NCBI RefSeq assembly: GCF_025947305.1
Contig: NZ_CP110009.1
Coordinates: forward strand, 62,001-126,000
Direction: 5' to 3'
Source: Flavobacterium sp. N3904
GTDB lineage: Bacteria > Bacteroidota > Bacteroidia > Flavobacteriales > Flavobacteriaceae
DNA length: 64,000 nt
Positions 19,526-27,091 of this stretch are shown here, piece by piece. Each line of letters starts with the position of its first letter. Position 1 is the stretch's first letter. The position numbers were made by a program, and so were the translations under genes. The notes beneath the pieces were generated by a model that did no database searches, was not told the DNA's origin, and saw only the letters and a list, made by a program, of their open reading frames with translations.

Positions 19526-20713
19526 TTAAGCTACAATTTCAGTTACCTGACCTGCACCTACAGTTCTACCACCTTCACGGATAGCAAAACGTAAACCTAC
19601 GCTCATTGCGATTGGGCTTAACAAAGTAACATTGATAGTTAAGTTGTCTCCTGGCATTACCATCTCTACTCCTTCTGGTAAAGTAATAACTCCTGTTACG
19701 TCAGTTGTACGTACGTAGAACTGTGGACGGTAGTTATTATGGAATGGAGTATGACGTCCACCTTCTTCTTTTTTCAAGATATAAACCTCAGCTTTGAAAG
19801 TAGCGTGTGGTTTTACTGATCCTGGCTTAATGATAACCATTCCTCTTTTGATAGATTCTTTATCAATACCTCTTAACAATAAACCTACGTTATCTCCTGC
19901 TTCACCTCTATCAAGGATTTTACGGAACATCTCAACTCCAGTAATAGTAGAAGTTAATTTTTCAGCTCCCATACCAATGATTTCAACAGCATCTCCTGTA
20001 TTAGCAATACCAGTTTCGATACGACCTGTAGCAACAGTTCCACGACCTGTAATTGTAAATACATCTTCAACTGGCATCAAGAATGGTTTTTCAGTATCAC
20101 GTACTGGCTCTTCGATCCAAGAATCTACAGCTTCCATTAATTCAATGATTTTTGGTACCCAAGCTGGATCATTATTCAATCCTCCAAGAGCAGACCCTTG
20201 AACAACTGGACAATTATCTCCATCATATTCATAGAAAGACAATAAGTCTCTAATTTCCATTTCAACAAGTTCCAATAATTCCTCATCATCAACCATATCC
20301 ACTTTGTTCATGAATACTACCATTCTAGGAATACCTACTTGGCGACCTAAAAGGATGTGCTCACGTGTTTGTGGCATTGGTCCATCAGTTGCAGCTACAA
20401 CAAGGATAGCACCGTCCATTTGAGCAGCACCAGTAACCATGTTTTTTACGTAATCCGCGTGACCAGGACAGTCAACGTGTGCGTAGTGACGGTTTGCAGT
20501 TTCATACTCAACGTGTGAAGTATTAATTGTAATACCTCTTTCTTTTTCTTCTGGAGCATTATCAATTTGATCAAATGATTTTGCTTGACAGTAACCAGCA
20601 TCAGATAACACTTTTGTGATTGCTGCTGTTAAAGTAGTTTTACCGTGATCTACGTGTCCGATCGTACCAATATTTAAGTGTGGTTTCGAACGGTTAAAGG
20701 TTTCTTTTGCCAT
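19526..20713 (-). CDS. tuf: Elongation factor Tu
   Basis: A 395-residue EF-Tu that brings aminoacyl-tRNA to the ribosome. G1 is GHVDHGKT (residues 19-26), G3 [12 protein letters not shown] and G4 NKVDM. Domains 2 and 3 are complete and end with the family signature [13 protein letters not shown]. No second tuf copy is seen in the window. It is preceded by three tRNA genes and followed by tRNA-Trp and secE, an arrangement close to the tufB region of E. coli. Confidence 0.99.
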   Translation of the reverse strand: MAKETFNRSKPHLNIGTIGHVDHGKTTLTAAITKVLSDAGYCQAKSFDQIDNAPEEKERGITINTSHVEYETANRHYAHVDCPGHADYVKNMVTGAAQMDGAILVVAATDGPMPQTREHILLGRQVGIPRMVVFMNKVDMVDDEELLELVEMEIRDLLSFYEYDGDNCPVVQGSALGGLNNDPAWVPKIIELMEAVDSWIEEPVRDTEKPFLMPVEDVFTITGRGTVATGRIETGIANTGDAVEIIGMGAEKLTSTITGVEMFRKILDRGEAGDNVGLLLRGIDKESIKRGMVIIKPGSVKPHATFKAEVYILKKEEGGRHTPFHNNYRPQFYVRTTDVTGVITLPEGVEMVMPGDNLTINVTLLSPIAMSVGLRFAIREGGRTVGAGQVTEIVA

Positions 20714-20767
20714 TTTACTTAATTTTTAATCTAGTTTATATATTTATTTCAATTTCCTACTTACTTG

Positions 20768-20839
20768 AGCCAACTACGGGAATTGAACCCGTGACCTCTT
20801 CCTTACCAAGGAAGCACTCTACCTCTGAGCTAAGTCGGC
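20768..20839 (-). tRNA. tRNA-Thr (GGT anticodon)
   Basis: Minus strand: acceptor GCCGACT/AGTTGGC (one G-T pair), D-arm TTAGCTCAGAGGTAGAG, anticodon stem CTTCC/GGAAG with loop TTGGTAA, and a T-arm ending ACGGGTTCAATTCCCGT. No CCA encoded. It is the last tRNA before tuf. Confidence 0.95.
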
Positions 20840-20917
20840 AGTTTTTTAGATTACAGATTGGACAATTCAGATACTAGAACCTAGCTTAAAAATCTGCCAA
20901 CTAAAATCTGCCATCTG
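20840..20917. repeat. Degenerate heptad repeat between tRNA-Thr(GGT) and tRNA-Tyr
   Basis: The right part reads as consecutive 7-bp units AAATCTG, CCAACTA, AAATCTG, CCATCTG (20890-20917). The left part is looser but keeps 7-bp steps (TTAGATT, ACAGATT, GGACAAT, TCAGATA). In E. coli the corresponding spacer of the tRNA-tufB operon carries tRNA-Gly; none is present here. Confidence 0.65.
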
Positions 20918-20922
20918 GCTAG

Positions 20923-21003
20923 TGGGGAGAGCAGGATTCGAACCTGCGAAGTTCACACAGCAGATTTACAGTCTGCCCTCGTTGGCCGCTTGAGTATCTC
21001 CCC
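20923..21003 (-). tRNA. tRNA-Tyr (GTA anticodon)
   Basis: A class II tRNA of 81 nt read on the minus strand: acceptor GGGGAGA/TCTCCCC, anticodon stem GCAGA/TCTGC with loop CTGTAAA, a long variable arm (TGTGTGAACTTC region), T-arm GCAGG-TTCGAAT-CCTGC, discriminator A. Confidence 0.95.
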
Positions 21004-21120
21004 AGACAATTTATGATTAAGACTTACAATCTTAGATTAAAACCTAAAAACAGTACCCTAAACCACAAATCAATACTTTTTTATTTACAATCCAGAAAAT
21101 ATAAAATCTCCAGTCTTTTG

Positions 21121-21194
21121 AGCCGGCGGAGGGACTCGAACCCACGACCTGCTGATTACAAATCAGCTGCTCTAGCCAACTGAGCTACGCTGGC
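21121..21194 (-). tRNA. tRNA-Thr (TGT anticodon), acceptor-stem mismatch
   Basis: Minus strand: anticodon stem CTGAT/ATCAG with loop TTTGTAA, T-arm GTGGG-TTCGAGT-CCCTC (one G-T pair), discriminator T. The acceptor is GCCAGCG against CGCCGGC, which leaves an A-C mismatch at the fourth pair. It is the first gene of the tRNA-tuf unit. Confidence 0.92.
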
Positions 21195-21200
21195 AATTTC

Positions 21201-21230
21201 AAAAAAAAAGTCCGCTATTTCTAACGGACT
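21201..21230 (-). terminator. Terminator of hpf, overlapping the tRNA operon promoter
   Basis: AGTCCG (21209-21214) and CGGACT (21225-21230) form the stem; on the minus strand it is followed by a T9 run (21209 down to 21201), just 7 nt before tRNA-Thr(TGT). It lies 54 nt after the hpf stop. Confidence 0.85.
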
Positions 21231-21231
21231 G

Positions 21232-21260
21232 CAAATGTAGAGATTTTATCTTTTAATCAA
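21232..21260 (-). promoter_or_regulatory. Promoter of the tRNA-tuf operon
   Basis: Minus strand: TTG (21260-21258), 18-nt spacer, TACATTTG (21239-21232). Both boxes and the spacing fit the Bacteroidota consensus. The expected transcription start, about 21225-21228, falls inside the first arm of the hpf terminator, so a transcript from here would lack most of that arm and escape termination. Confidence 0.75.
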
Positions 21261-21284
21261 AACATTTTATTGAAAAAATTTTAA

Positions 21285-21587
21285 TTAAATATGTGTTCTT
21301 AACTTTTCTTTACGTTTTACCAGTAACCTTTCTATTGATTCTGCAGCTTGTTCCGTTGCTTCTTCAAAGGTTTTGCATTGTTTTTTTACCAAAAAATCAT
21401 CCCCTGGAACATTAATCTTCATCTCAACTATTTTATTTTCTTTGTCACTTGTCTTTTCAACTTTCAAAAAAACATCAGATGACACGACTTTGTCATAATA
21501 CTTTTCTAATTTATCCATTCTATCCTGAACAAAATCTACTAGCTTTTTGTCAACAGTAAAGTTAACCGCATGAACATTTACCTTCAT
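21285..21587 (-). CDS. hpf: Ribosome hibernation promoting factor (short HPF/RaiA type)
   Basis: A 100-residue ribosome-binding stress protein that inactivates ribosomes in stationary phase. The start is the second ATG (21585-21587), giving MKVNVHAVNFTVDKKLVDFV. The beta-alpha-beta-beta-beta-alpha pattern with the NKIVEMKINVPG and FEEATEQAAESIERLLVKRKEK segments is characteristic. It lacks the C-terminal extension of the long form. It follows xerC on the same strand by about 34 nt. Confidence 0.92.
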   Translation of the reverse strand: MKVNVHAVNFTVDKKLVDFVQDRMDKLEKYYDKVVSSDVFLKVEKTSDKENKIVEMKINVPGDDFLVKKQCKTFEEATEQAAESIERLLVKRKEKLRTHI

Positions 21588-21621
21588 AATCAATCTATTT
21601 TAATGGTTAAACATTTTTGAA

Positions 21622-22518
21622 TTATTTTTTATTCCGAGGATGTGACTCTTGATACACTTTTTTAAGTTCTGACAAACTACTATGAGTATAAATCTGAGTT
21701 GAAGCCAAACTGGAATGTCCTAATAACTCTTTAACTGAATTTAAGTCGGCTCCGTTGTTTAATAGATGGGTCGCAAATGTATGTCTTAATATATGAGGAC
21801 TTTTTTTTACTTTCTCGGAGACACTACTAAAGTATGAATTTATTAAACGATACACAAAAGAATCATTCAATTTTAATCCTTTTTTTGTGAGGAACAAATA
21901 TTCGTCGTCCATTATATTTTCTAAAGATGATCTTTCTTTTTTATACAGCAATAATTGCTCTATTATAACTGGCAGAATTGGCAGTATGCGCTCTTTGTTT
22001 CTTTTTCCCAATACTTTTAAAGTTTGATTCGAAAAATTAATATTCATCAATTTTAAATGAATCAATTCTGTTCGTCGCATTCCGGTTGTATAAAACAAAT
22101 CTATAATGAGTTTATTCCTTATTTCCTCAAATCCATTTGTCTCGAAAGTGATATCTAAAACTGCATTCAATTCTTTTTCCGAAAAAGGAATTTGCAATAT
22201 CTTGGGCGTTTTCAAAGCTTTATGCTTTAATAATGGATTCAGTTCAATTTGCTTTGTTTTTAATAGAAATTTATAAAAAGCCTTAAGAGAAGCCACTTTT
22301 CTATTTATGGTAGTATTTGAAACCCCATCGTCTACAAGCGAAACAACCCAACTTCTAATCTGGTTGTAATTTACCTGTTCGATTGTATCTTGCCCGAAGT
22401 TATCCTTATTAAATGATTCAAAATAAGTGATATCATTTAAATAAGCATTTATGGTATGAGAAGAATATTTTTTTTCTAATTGCAAATAATCTTTAAATGC
22501 ATCTTTATTTGTAGCCAT
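21622..22518 (-). CDS. xerC: Tyrosine recombinase XerC/XerD
   Basis: A 298-residue tyrosine recombinase that probably resolves chromosome dimers at dif. I start at the ATG 22516-22518; seven further upstream codons overlap the rpsU terminator and do not look like protein. The N-terminal SAM-like core-binding domain runs to about residue 95. The catalytic residues are visible: Arg in TGMRRTELIHL, the HILRHTFATH box, the LGHSS box and the terminal Tyr in TQIYTH. Whether it is XerC or XerD cannot be settled from sequence alone. It is chromosomal, between rpsU and hpf, not next to integrated DNA. Confidence 0.88.
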   Translation of the reverse strand: MATNKDAFKDYLQLEKKYSSHTINAYLNDITYFESFNKDNFGQDTIEQVNYNQIRSWVVSLVDDGVSNTTINRKVASLKAFYKFLLKTKQIELNPLLKHKALKTPKILQIPFSEKELNAVLDITFETNGFEEIRNKLIIDLFYTTGMRRTELIHLKLMNINFSNQTLKVLGKRNKERILPILPVIIEQLLLYKKERSSLENIMDDEYLFLTKKGLKLNDSFVYRLINSYFSSVSEKVKKSPHILRHTFATHLLNNGADLNSVKELLGHSSLASTQIYTHSSLSELKKVYQESHPRNKK

Positions 22519-22525
22519 AAAAAAA

Positions 22526-22566
22526 ACCGTTAGCATCAAAGTTAAGAAACTTTAATGACTAACGGT
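22526..22566 (-). terminator. Terminator after rpsU
   Basis: ACCGTTAG (22526-22533) and CTAACGGT (22559-22566) pair, with an inner AAAGTT/AACTTT stem. On the minus strand a T8 run follows (22525 down to 22518) and touches the xerC start codon. Confidence 0.85.
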
Positions 22567-22589
22567 ATTTTATTTTCAATCGAATTTGA

Positions 22590-22787
22590 CTAGATATTCT
22601 CTAAACCATCTTTCATGTTTTGGATGTAAGCTGCTTTTTGAATTTTCATTCTATTGATAACTGATGGCTTTATAAAAGCAGTACGTGCTCTTAGTTGTCT
22701 TACAGTTCCAGTTTTGTCAAACTTTCTTTTATAGCGCTTAAGTGCTCTATCGATATTTTCTCCGTCTTTAATTGGTATAATTAACAT
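22590..22787 (-). CDS. rpsU: Ribosomal protein bS21
   Basis: A 65-residue basic small-subunit protein, with the typical N-terminal LIIPIKDGENIDRALKRYKRK and an arginine-rich middle (RQLRARTAF). In Bacteroidota bS21 helps to hide the anti-Shine-Dalgarno of 16S rRNA. The gene itself carries an unusually full Shine-Dalgarno, described separately, consistent with autogenous control. It has its own terminator. Confidence 0.97.
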   Translation of the reverse strand: MLIIPIKDGENIDRALKRYKRKFDKTGTVRQLRARTAFIKPSVINRMKIQKAAYIQNMKDGLENI

Positions 22788-22793
22788 AATTTT

Positions 22794-22805
22794 ATCACCC
22801 CCTTT
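22794..22805 (-). promoter_or_regulatory. Extended Shine-Dalgarno of rpsU
   Basis: Minus strand AAAGGGGGTGAT, 6 nt before the ATG. It matches the full anti-SD complement AAGGAGGTGAT except for one A-to-G change that still allows a G-U pair. Most starts in this window are preceded only by A/T-rich sequence, so this is exceptional. Published work on Flavobacterium johnsoniae describes translation of rpsU by ribosomes lacking bS21 through such a sequence. Confidence 0.85.
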
Positions 22806-22830
22806 CGTTAAGTGCGCAAAAGTAAAAATT

Positions 22831-22864
22831 AATTATGAATTATTAGTTATGAATTATAAATTAT
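22831..22864. repeat. Degenerate heptad repeat upstream of rpsU
   Basis: Consecutive 7-bp units GAATTAT, TAGTTAT, GAATTAT, AAATTAT (22837-22864), preceded by a partial unit. Related in wording to the GAGTTAT array at 27016. Confidence 0.7.
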
Positions 22865-22931
22865 TTTAAAATAAAAAAGTCAAGTCACAATTTCTTGCTT
22901 CGTGACTCTTTTATCTATTCTCAATTTTTAA

Positions 22932-24074
22932 TTAATCTTTCAAAATATTTCTCGAAATTACCACTTTTTGAATTTCGGTAGTTCCTTCGCCTATAGTGCA
23001 TAATTTTGAATCTCTATAGAATTTTTCTACAGGATAATCTTTGGTATAACCATAACCTCCATGTATTTGCACAGCATCATTGGCTACTTTTACACAAACT
23101 TCTGAAGAGTACATTTTTGCCATAGCACCCGATACTGTTACTGGCCTGTGCTGTTGTTTAAGAAAAGCGGCTTTATGCAATAACAATTCAGAAGCTTCAA
23201 TCTCGGTGGCCATATCGGCCAATTTGAAAGAGACTCCTTGAAACTCTGAAATAGGCTGACCAAACTGATGTCTTTCTTTAGAATATTTCAAAGCAGCTTC
23301 GTAGGCCCCTTTTGCAATTCCCAAAGACAATGCTCCAATGGAAATTCGTCCTCCATCCAAAATTTTCATGGCCTGAATAAATCCTTGCCCTACTTCTCCC
23401 AATCTATTGGCATCAGGAATGCGACAATTATCAAAAATCAATTCTGCCGTTTCGCTGGCGCGCATTCCTAATTTATTTTCTTTTTTCCCTGATGTAAATC
23501 CTGGCATGCCTTTCTCAAACACAAATGCAGTCATCCCTTTTGAATCTCCTTTTTCGCCAGTTCGAACAATGACTACAGCAATATCACCAGAAATGGCATG
23601 GGTAATAAAATTTTTTGCTCCATTAATTATCCAAAAATCACCATCGCGCACAGCCGTTGTATTCATTCCACCAGCATCAGAGCCCGTGTTATGTTCTGTC
23701 AAACCCCAAGCACCTATATGCTTGGCAGTTGCCAATTTCGGAATCCATTTTTTCTTTTGCTCTTCGTTTCCAAAAGTCAAAATATGATTGGTACATAACG
23801 AATTATGTGCCGCAACAGACAATCCAATAGAAGGGTCAACTTTAGAAATTTCCTCAACTATCGTTATGTATTCGTGATAACCTAATCCAGAACCTCCTAA
23901 TTCCTCGGGCACCAAAACGCCCATGAATCCCATTTCTCCTAATTTTTTGAATAATGAAATAGGGAAAATCTGTGCCTCGTCCCATTCCATTATATAAGGT
24001 CTTATATTTTTTTCCGCAAAATCTCTTATAGATTGCGCTATCAAAGACTGCGTCTCGTTGTAATCAAAATTCAT
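22932..24074 (-). CDS. Acyl-CoA dehydrogenase
   Basis: A 380-residue FAD enzyme that oxidises acyl-CoA to the trans-2-enoyl form and passes electrons to ETF. The signature WGLTEHNTGSDAGGMNT lies mid-protein, and the QIHGGYGYTKDYPVEKFYRD block precedes the catalytic Glu in IGEGTTEIQ near the C-terminus. Length and motifs fit short/branched-chain or butyryl-CoA dehydrogenases. Substrate cannot be fixed from sequence. It lies 17 nt before the HhH gene's stop on the same strand, so the two may be cotranscribed, with no obvious functional link. Confidence 0.94.
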   Translation of the reverse strand: MNFDYNETQSLIAQSIRDFAEKNIRPYIMEWDEAQIFPISLFKKLGEMGFMGVLVPEELGGSGLGYHEYITIVEEISKVDPSIGLSVAAHNSLCTNHILTFGNEEQKKKWIPKLATAKHIGAWGLTEHNTGSDAGGMNTTAVRDGDFWIINGAKNFITHAISGDIAVVIVRTGEKGDSKGMTAFVFEKGMPGFTSGKKENKLGMRASETAELIFDNCRIPDANRLGEVGQGFIQAMKILDGGRISIGALSLGIAKGAYEAALKYSKERHQFGQPISEFQGVSFKLADMATEIEASELLLHKAAFLKQQHRPVTVSGAMAKMYSSEVCVKVANDAVQIHGGYGYTKDYPVEKFYRDSKLCTIGEGTTEIQKVVISRNILKD

Positions 24075-24091
24075 CGTAAATCTATTTTGTA

Positions 24092-24976
24092 TTAAAAGTC
24101 CAAATATAAGGCAATAAAATTTGCTTTTTCAACAGGAAAGCCGTTAATTTTTATCAAATCCTCAATATTCTTAATATTCCCGTTCATGCTTCTGTATTTT
24201 ACGATTTGTTTTGCCAATTCATATTTAAAATAAAAAAACTGAGAAAGCTCCTTTAACGACGCATTATTGATGTCAATTTTATGCAAATTGGGTAATTTTG
24301 CTATTGTAAAATGAGTATTTAAATTTGAAATTACTTCAGGAGTCAATCCCCAAACATCATTGAGTTGCTCGATCGAGACAAATCCACCTAATTTTTCTCT
24401 TTGATTAAGAATACGAATTGAAATGGCTTCCCCTATTCCATAAATTTTAATTAAATCTTCTTTGGTAGCGCCATTAATGTCGATTGCAATGATTTTTTCT
24501 TTTTTGGCAAAAGCCCTATCAGGAAAATCTTTGTAAGTCCCGTTTTCCTTTTTATGGCTCACCCAATCCGGGAATTTAAAAAACGGCGCAATGGTATTCA
24601 GCAACGAATCCGATACTTTTGTAACTTTTTGAAATTCTTCTGCTGAATTGACGTATTTGTTTTGCTTCCTGAACGCAAAGAGCCGATCAATTTCCTGAAC
24701 AGACATGCCGAGTTTATATCCTTTGTAATCTGAAATAAAATTGGGATTGAACGGGTATAACTTGGCAACATAATTACGGTTCTCTAATTTTGCAGCATCG
24801 ATTTCAGATTGTAAAGAAAGCCATTTTTGCTTTTCTGGATTTTCTTTTGATAATGAATTGAAATCAACAAAAAAACAAACGAATTGCAAAATAATTATTA
24901 TGCCAAATAAAATAGCAATTCCCGTTTGTTGGCTTTTAGAAAATTTGAATAAATGCTTAATTGTATTAAAAGTCAT
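24092..24976 (-). CDS. Membrane-anchored helix-hairpin-helix (ComEA-like) protein
   Basis: A 294-residue protein with one N-terminal membrane segment (GIAILFGIIIILQFVCFFV, about residues 19-37) and the rest outside the cytoplasm. Two clear helix-hairpin-helix DNA-binding modules are present: IDINGATKEDLIKIYGIGEA in the middle and KIDINNASLKELSQFFYF near the end; a third, degenerate one precedes them. Single-module ComEA proteins bind incoming DNA during transformation; this longer relative may do likewise, but no other competence gene is near. Gene name left open. Confidence 0.82.
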   Translation of the reverse strand: MTFNTIKHLFKFSKSQQTGIAILFGIIIILQFVCFFVDFNSLSKENPEKQKWLSLQSEIDAAKLENRNYVAKLYPFNPNFISDYKGYKLGMSVQEIDRLFAFRKQNKYVNSAEEFQKVTKVSDSLLNTIAPFFKFPDWVSHKKENGTYKDFPDRAFAKKEKIIAIDINGATKEDLIKIYGIGEAISIRILNQREKLGGFVSIEQLNDVWGLTPEVISNLNTHFTIAKLPNLHKIDINNASLKELSQFFYFKYELAKQIVKYRSMNGNIKNIEDLIKINGFPVEKANFIALYLDF

Positions 24977-25192
24977 GCTTTAAACTGTTTTAATTGTTTA
25001 TTAGAATGGAAATCTAAAAATATAAAAAAATAGTATAGCTCGTTTATTTCTATAAGAAAAATATTAGTATAGAAATCAAATTTCAATATTGTAAAATAAG
25101 AAATACCAAATTTTGGCAAAACAAAAAATCACAACTTTTAATATTTTGTTAGTTAATTTAAATTATAGTTTTTTATTTTTTATAAAAAACTA

Positions 25193-25200
25193 TACATTTG
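25193..25200 (+). promoter_or_regulatory. Promoter -7 box of the amino-acid permease gene
   Basis: TACATTTG fits TAnnTTTG and lies 28 nt before the ATG. The upstream region is T-rich without a clear TTG. Confidence 0.5.
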
Positions 25201-25228
25201 GCGCTTAATAACACTAAACCATAAAACC

Positions 25229-26707
25229 ATGTCTATTTGGAAAAGAAAACCATTAGCTCAACTATTAGCAGAAGCTGCTGATTCTGAAAAAGGATTAAAA
25301 AGAACGTTAACCGCTTGGTCCTTAATTGCATTAGGAATTGGAGCTATTATTGGAGCTGGATTGTTTGTAAGAACAGCAACAGCGGCCGCACAAAATGCTG
25401 GTCCGTCGGTAACTTTAGCTTTTATAGTAGCCGCCATCGGTTGCGCTTTAGCTGGGCTATGTTACGCTGAACTCTCATCTTCTATTCCTATTTCCGGTAG
25501 TGCATATACTTATACTTATGCAACAATGGGTGAGTTTCTTGCTTGGATTATTGGTTGGGATTTAATACTCGAATACGCAGTAGGTGCTGCAACAGTAGGA
25601 ATTGCATGGAGTGAATACTTAAACAACTTATTGATTAATGTCCTCCACATGAGCCCCATACCCTTTGAATATTCACATTCACCCTTTCAAACTTCTGCAG
25701 AAGGTGTACACGGAATAATCAATCTTCCAGCATTGTTTATAGTCGTTGCAATTAGTCTTATATTAATAAAAGGAATTCAAGAATCAGCCTTTATAAATGG
25801 AATAATTGTAATTGTAAAAGTTACTATTGTTATATTAATTATTGTATTTGGATGGAATTTTATAAATCCTGCAAATCACGTACCTTATATTCCAGCACCT
25901 TCAATTTTCACAGATGAACATGGAGTTGACCATCATTACGGGGGGATTTTAGGGATTTTAGGAGCTGCCGGAACTGTTTTCTTTGCTTTTATTGGATTTG
26001 ATGCAGTAAGTACAGCTGCTCAAGAAACAATAAATCCTAAAAAGAATATGCCAATTGGTATTTTAGGATCATTGGCTGTTTGTACCGTTTTATACATACT
26101 TTTTGGTCATGTATTGACAGGTCTTGAACCAGTAGAATTTTTCAGAACCGATGGTAAAGAAGCGTCAGTTGCCAATGCAATCATAGCTGCTATGGGAGAA
26201 AGCTACAACTGGCTAGCACAGTTTGTAACTATTGCCATTTTAGCAGGTTTCTCGTCAGTAATTTTAGTAATGTTGTTAGGACAATCTAGAGTTTTCTATG
26301 CAATGGGTAAAGACGGTTTATTACCAAAAGCTTTTAGTGATTTACATCCTAAATACAAAACACCATACAAAGCCAATCTTGCCATTTTAATAATTGTAGG
26401 GGCCTTTGCTGCTTTTGTTCCTGGTGACATTGTTGGCGATATGACAAGTATAGGAACTTTATTTGCTTTTTCACTTGTATGTATTTCGGTTATTATTTTA
26501 AGAAAAAAAGAACCAAATATGGTAAGAGAATTCAAAACACCATTTGTTCCATTCGTTCCAATATTAGGGGTTATAGTTTGTGTCGCTATGATGTACGGTT
26601 TAGGCTGGACTAACTGGTTAAGACTATTTGCTTGGATGGCAATAGGAGTCGTTTTCTATTTTGCTTACGGAAAGAAAAACAGTGTCTTGAACAACACAAA
26701 AGAATAA
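25229..26707 (+). CDS. APC-family amino-acid permease
   Basis: A 492-residue inner-membrane transporter with about 12 hydrophobic spans. The first span carries the family motif GIGAIIGAGLFV, and the GFDAVSTAAQETINPKKNMP block follows span 6, as in the cationic amino-acid transporter (CAT) branch of the APC superfamily. The substrate is unknown. It is a one-gene unit with a promoter box and a strong bidirectional terminator. Confidence 0.93.
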   Translation: MSIWKRKPLAQLLAEAADSEKGLKRTLTAWSLIALGIGAIIGAGLFVRTATAAAQNAGPSVTLAFIVAAIGCALAGLCYAELSSSIPISGSAYTYTYATMGEFLAWIIGWDLILEYAVGAATVGIAWSEYLNNLLINVLHMSPIPFEYSHSPFQTSAEGVHGIINLPALFIVVAISLILIKGIQESAFINGIIVIVKVTIVILIIVFGWNFINPANHVPYIPAPSIFTDEHGVDHHYGGILGILGAAGTVFFAFIGFDAVSTAAQETINPKKNMPIGILGSLAVCTVLYILFGHVLTGLEPVEFFRTDGKEASVANAIIAAMGESYNWLAQFVTIAILAGFSSVILVMLLGQSRVFYAMGKDGLLPKAFSDLHPKYKTPYKANLAILIIVGAFAAFVPGDIVGDMTSIGTLFAFSLVCISVIILRKKEPNMVREFKTPFVPFVPILGVIVCVAMMYGLGWTNWLRLFAWMAIGVVFYFAYGKKNSVLNNTKE

Positions 26708-26721
26708 ATTTAATTTAAACC

Positions 26722-26767
26722 AAAAAAAGGGATTTTAAAGTTTAACCACTTTAAAATCCCTTTTTTT
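26722..26767. terminator. Bidirectional terminator between the permease and pspC genes
   Basis: A7 then GGGATTTTAAAGT (to 26741), loop TTAACC, ACTTTAAAATCCC (26748-26760) then T7: a 20-bp perfect stem including the A/T runs. It serves two convergent genes. Confidence 0.9.
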
Positions 26768-26779
26768 ATTTTACTTTTT

Positions 26780-27007
26780 CTACAAATCAAAAACTGAAGT
26801 TCTTTTGGCCCGTATCAAATCTTTAAGCCGAATCCAGAAAGCCAATGTAAGGTACACTCCAAACCCTAATCCTGCTGTAACAAACGAAATGTAAATAAAA
26901 AAAAGTCGCACACTCGTCACACGCATTCCCAATTTATCGGCTAATCGCGAAGACACATGAAAACCGTATTTTTCTAAAAAAAACTTTAATCTAATTACTG
27001 CTCGCAT
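26780..27007 (-). CDS. PspC-domain small membrane protein
   Basis: A 75-residue protein of the PspC family (phage-shock-protein C-like). The pattern LEKYGFHVSSRLADKLGMRVTSVRLFFIY precedes one membrane segment (FVTAGLGFGVYLTLAFWI). These proteins sense envelope stress in some bacteria; the role in Bacteroidota is not established. Its upstream region holds the heptad array. Confidence 0.85.
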   Translation of the reverse strand: MRAVIRLKFFLEKYGFHVSSRLADKLGMRVTSVRLFFIYISFVTAGLGFGVYLTLAFWIRLKDLIRAKRTSVFDL

Positions 27008-27015
27008 TTTTTTTT

Positions 27016-27046
27016 GAGTTATGAGTTATGAGTTATGAGTTATGAG
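27016..27046. repeat. Perfect GAGTTAT heptad array
   Basis: Four exact copies of GAGTTAT in tandem (27016-27043) plus GAG of a fifth, directly upstream of the pspC start. It is the cleanest member of the period-7 repeat group in this window. Confidence 0.95.
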
Positions 27047-27091
27047 CAAAATTACGAAATTTTAGGTTTAACAAATAATCAAATTAAGAGG

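Noticed and set aside
21622..22518. xerC as a mobile-element integrase
   Set aside because: It lies among housekeeping genes with no attachment-site repeats or cargo, and matches chromosomal Xer proteins.
27016..27046. CRISPR array
   Set aside because: The repeats are 7-bp direct tandems without spacers.
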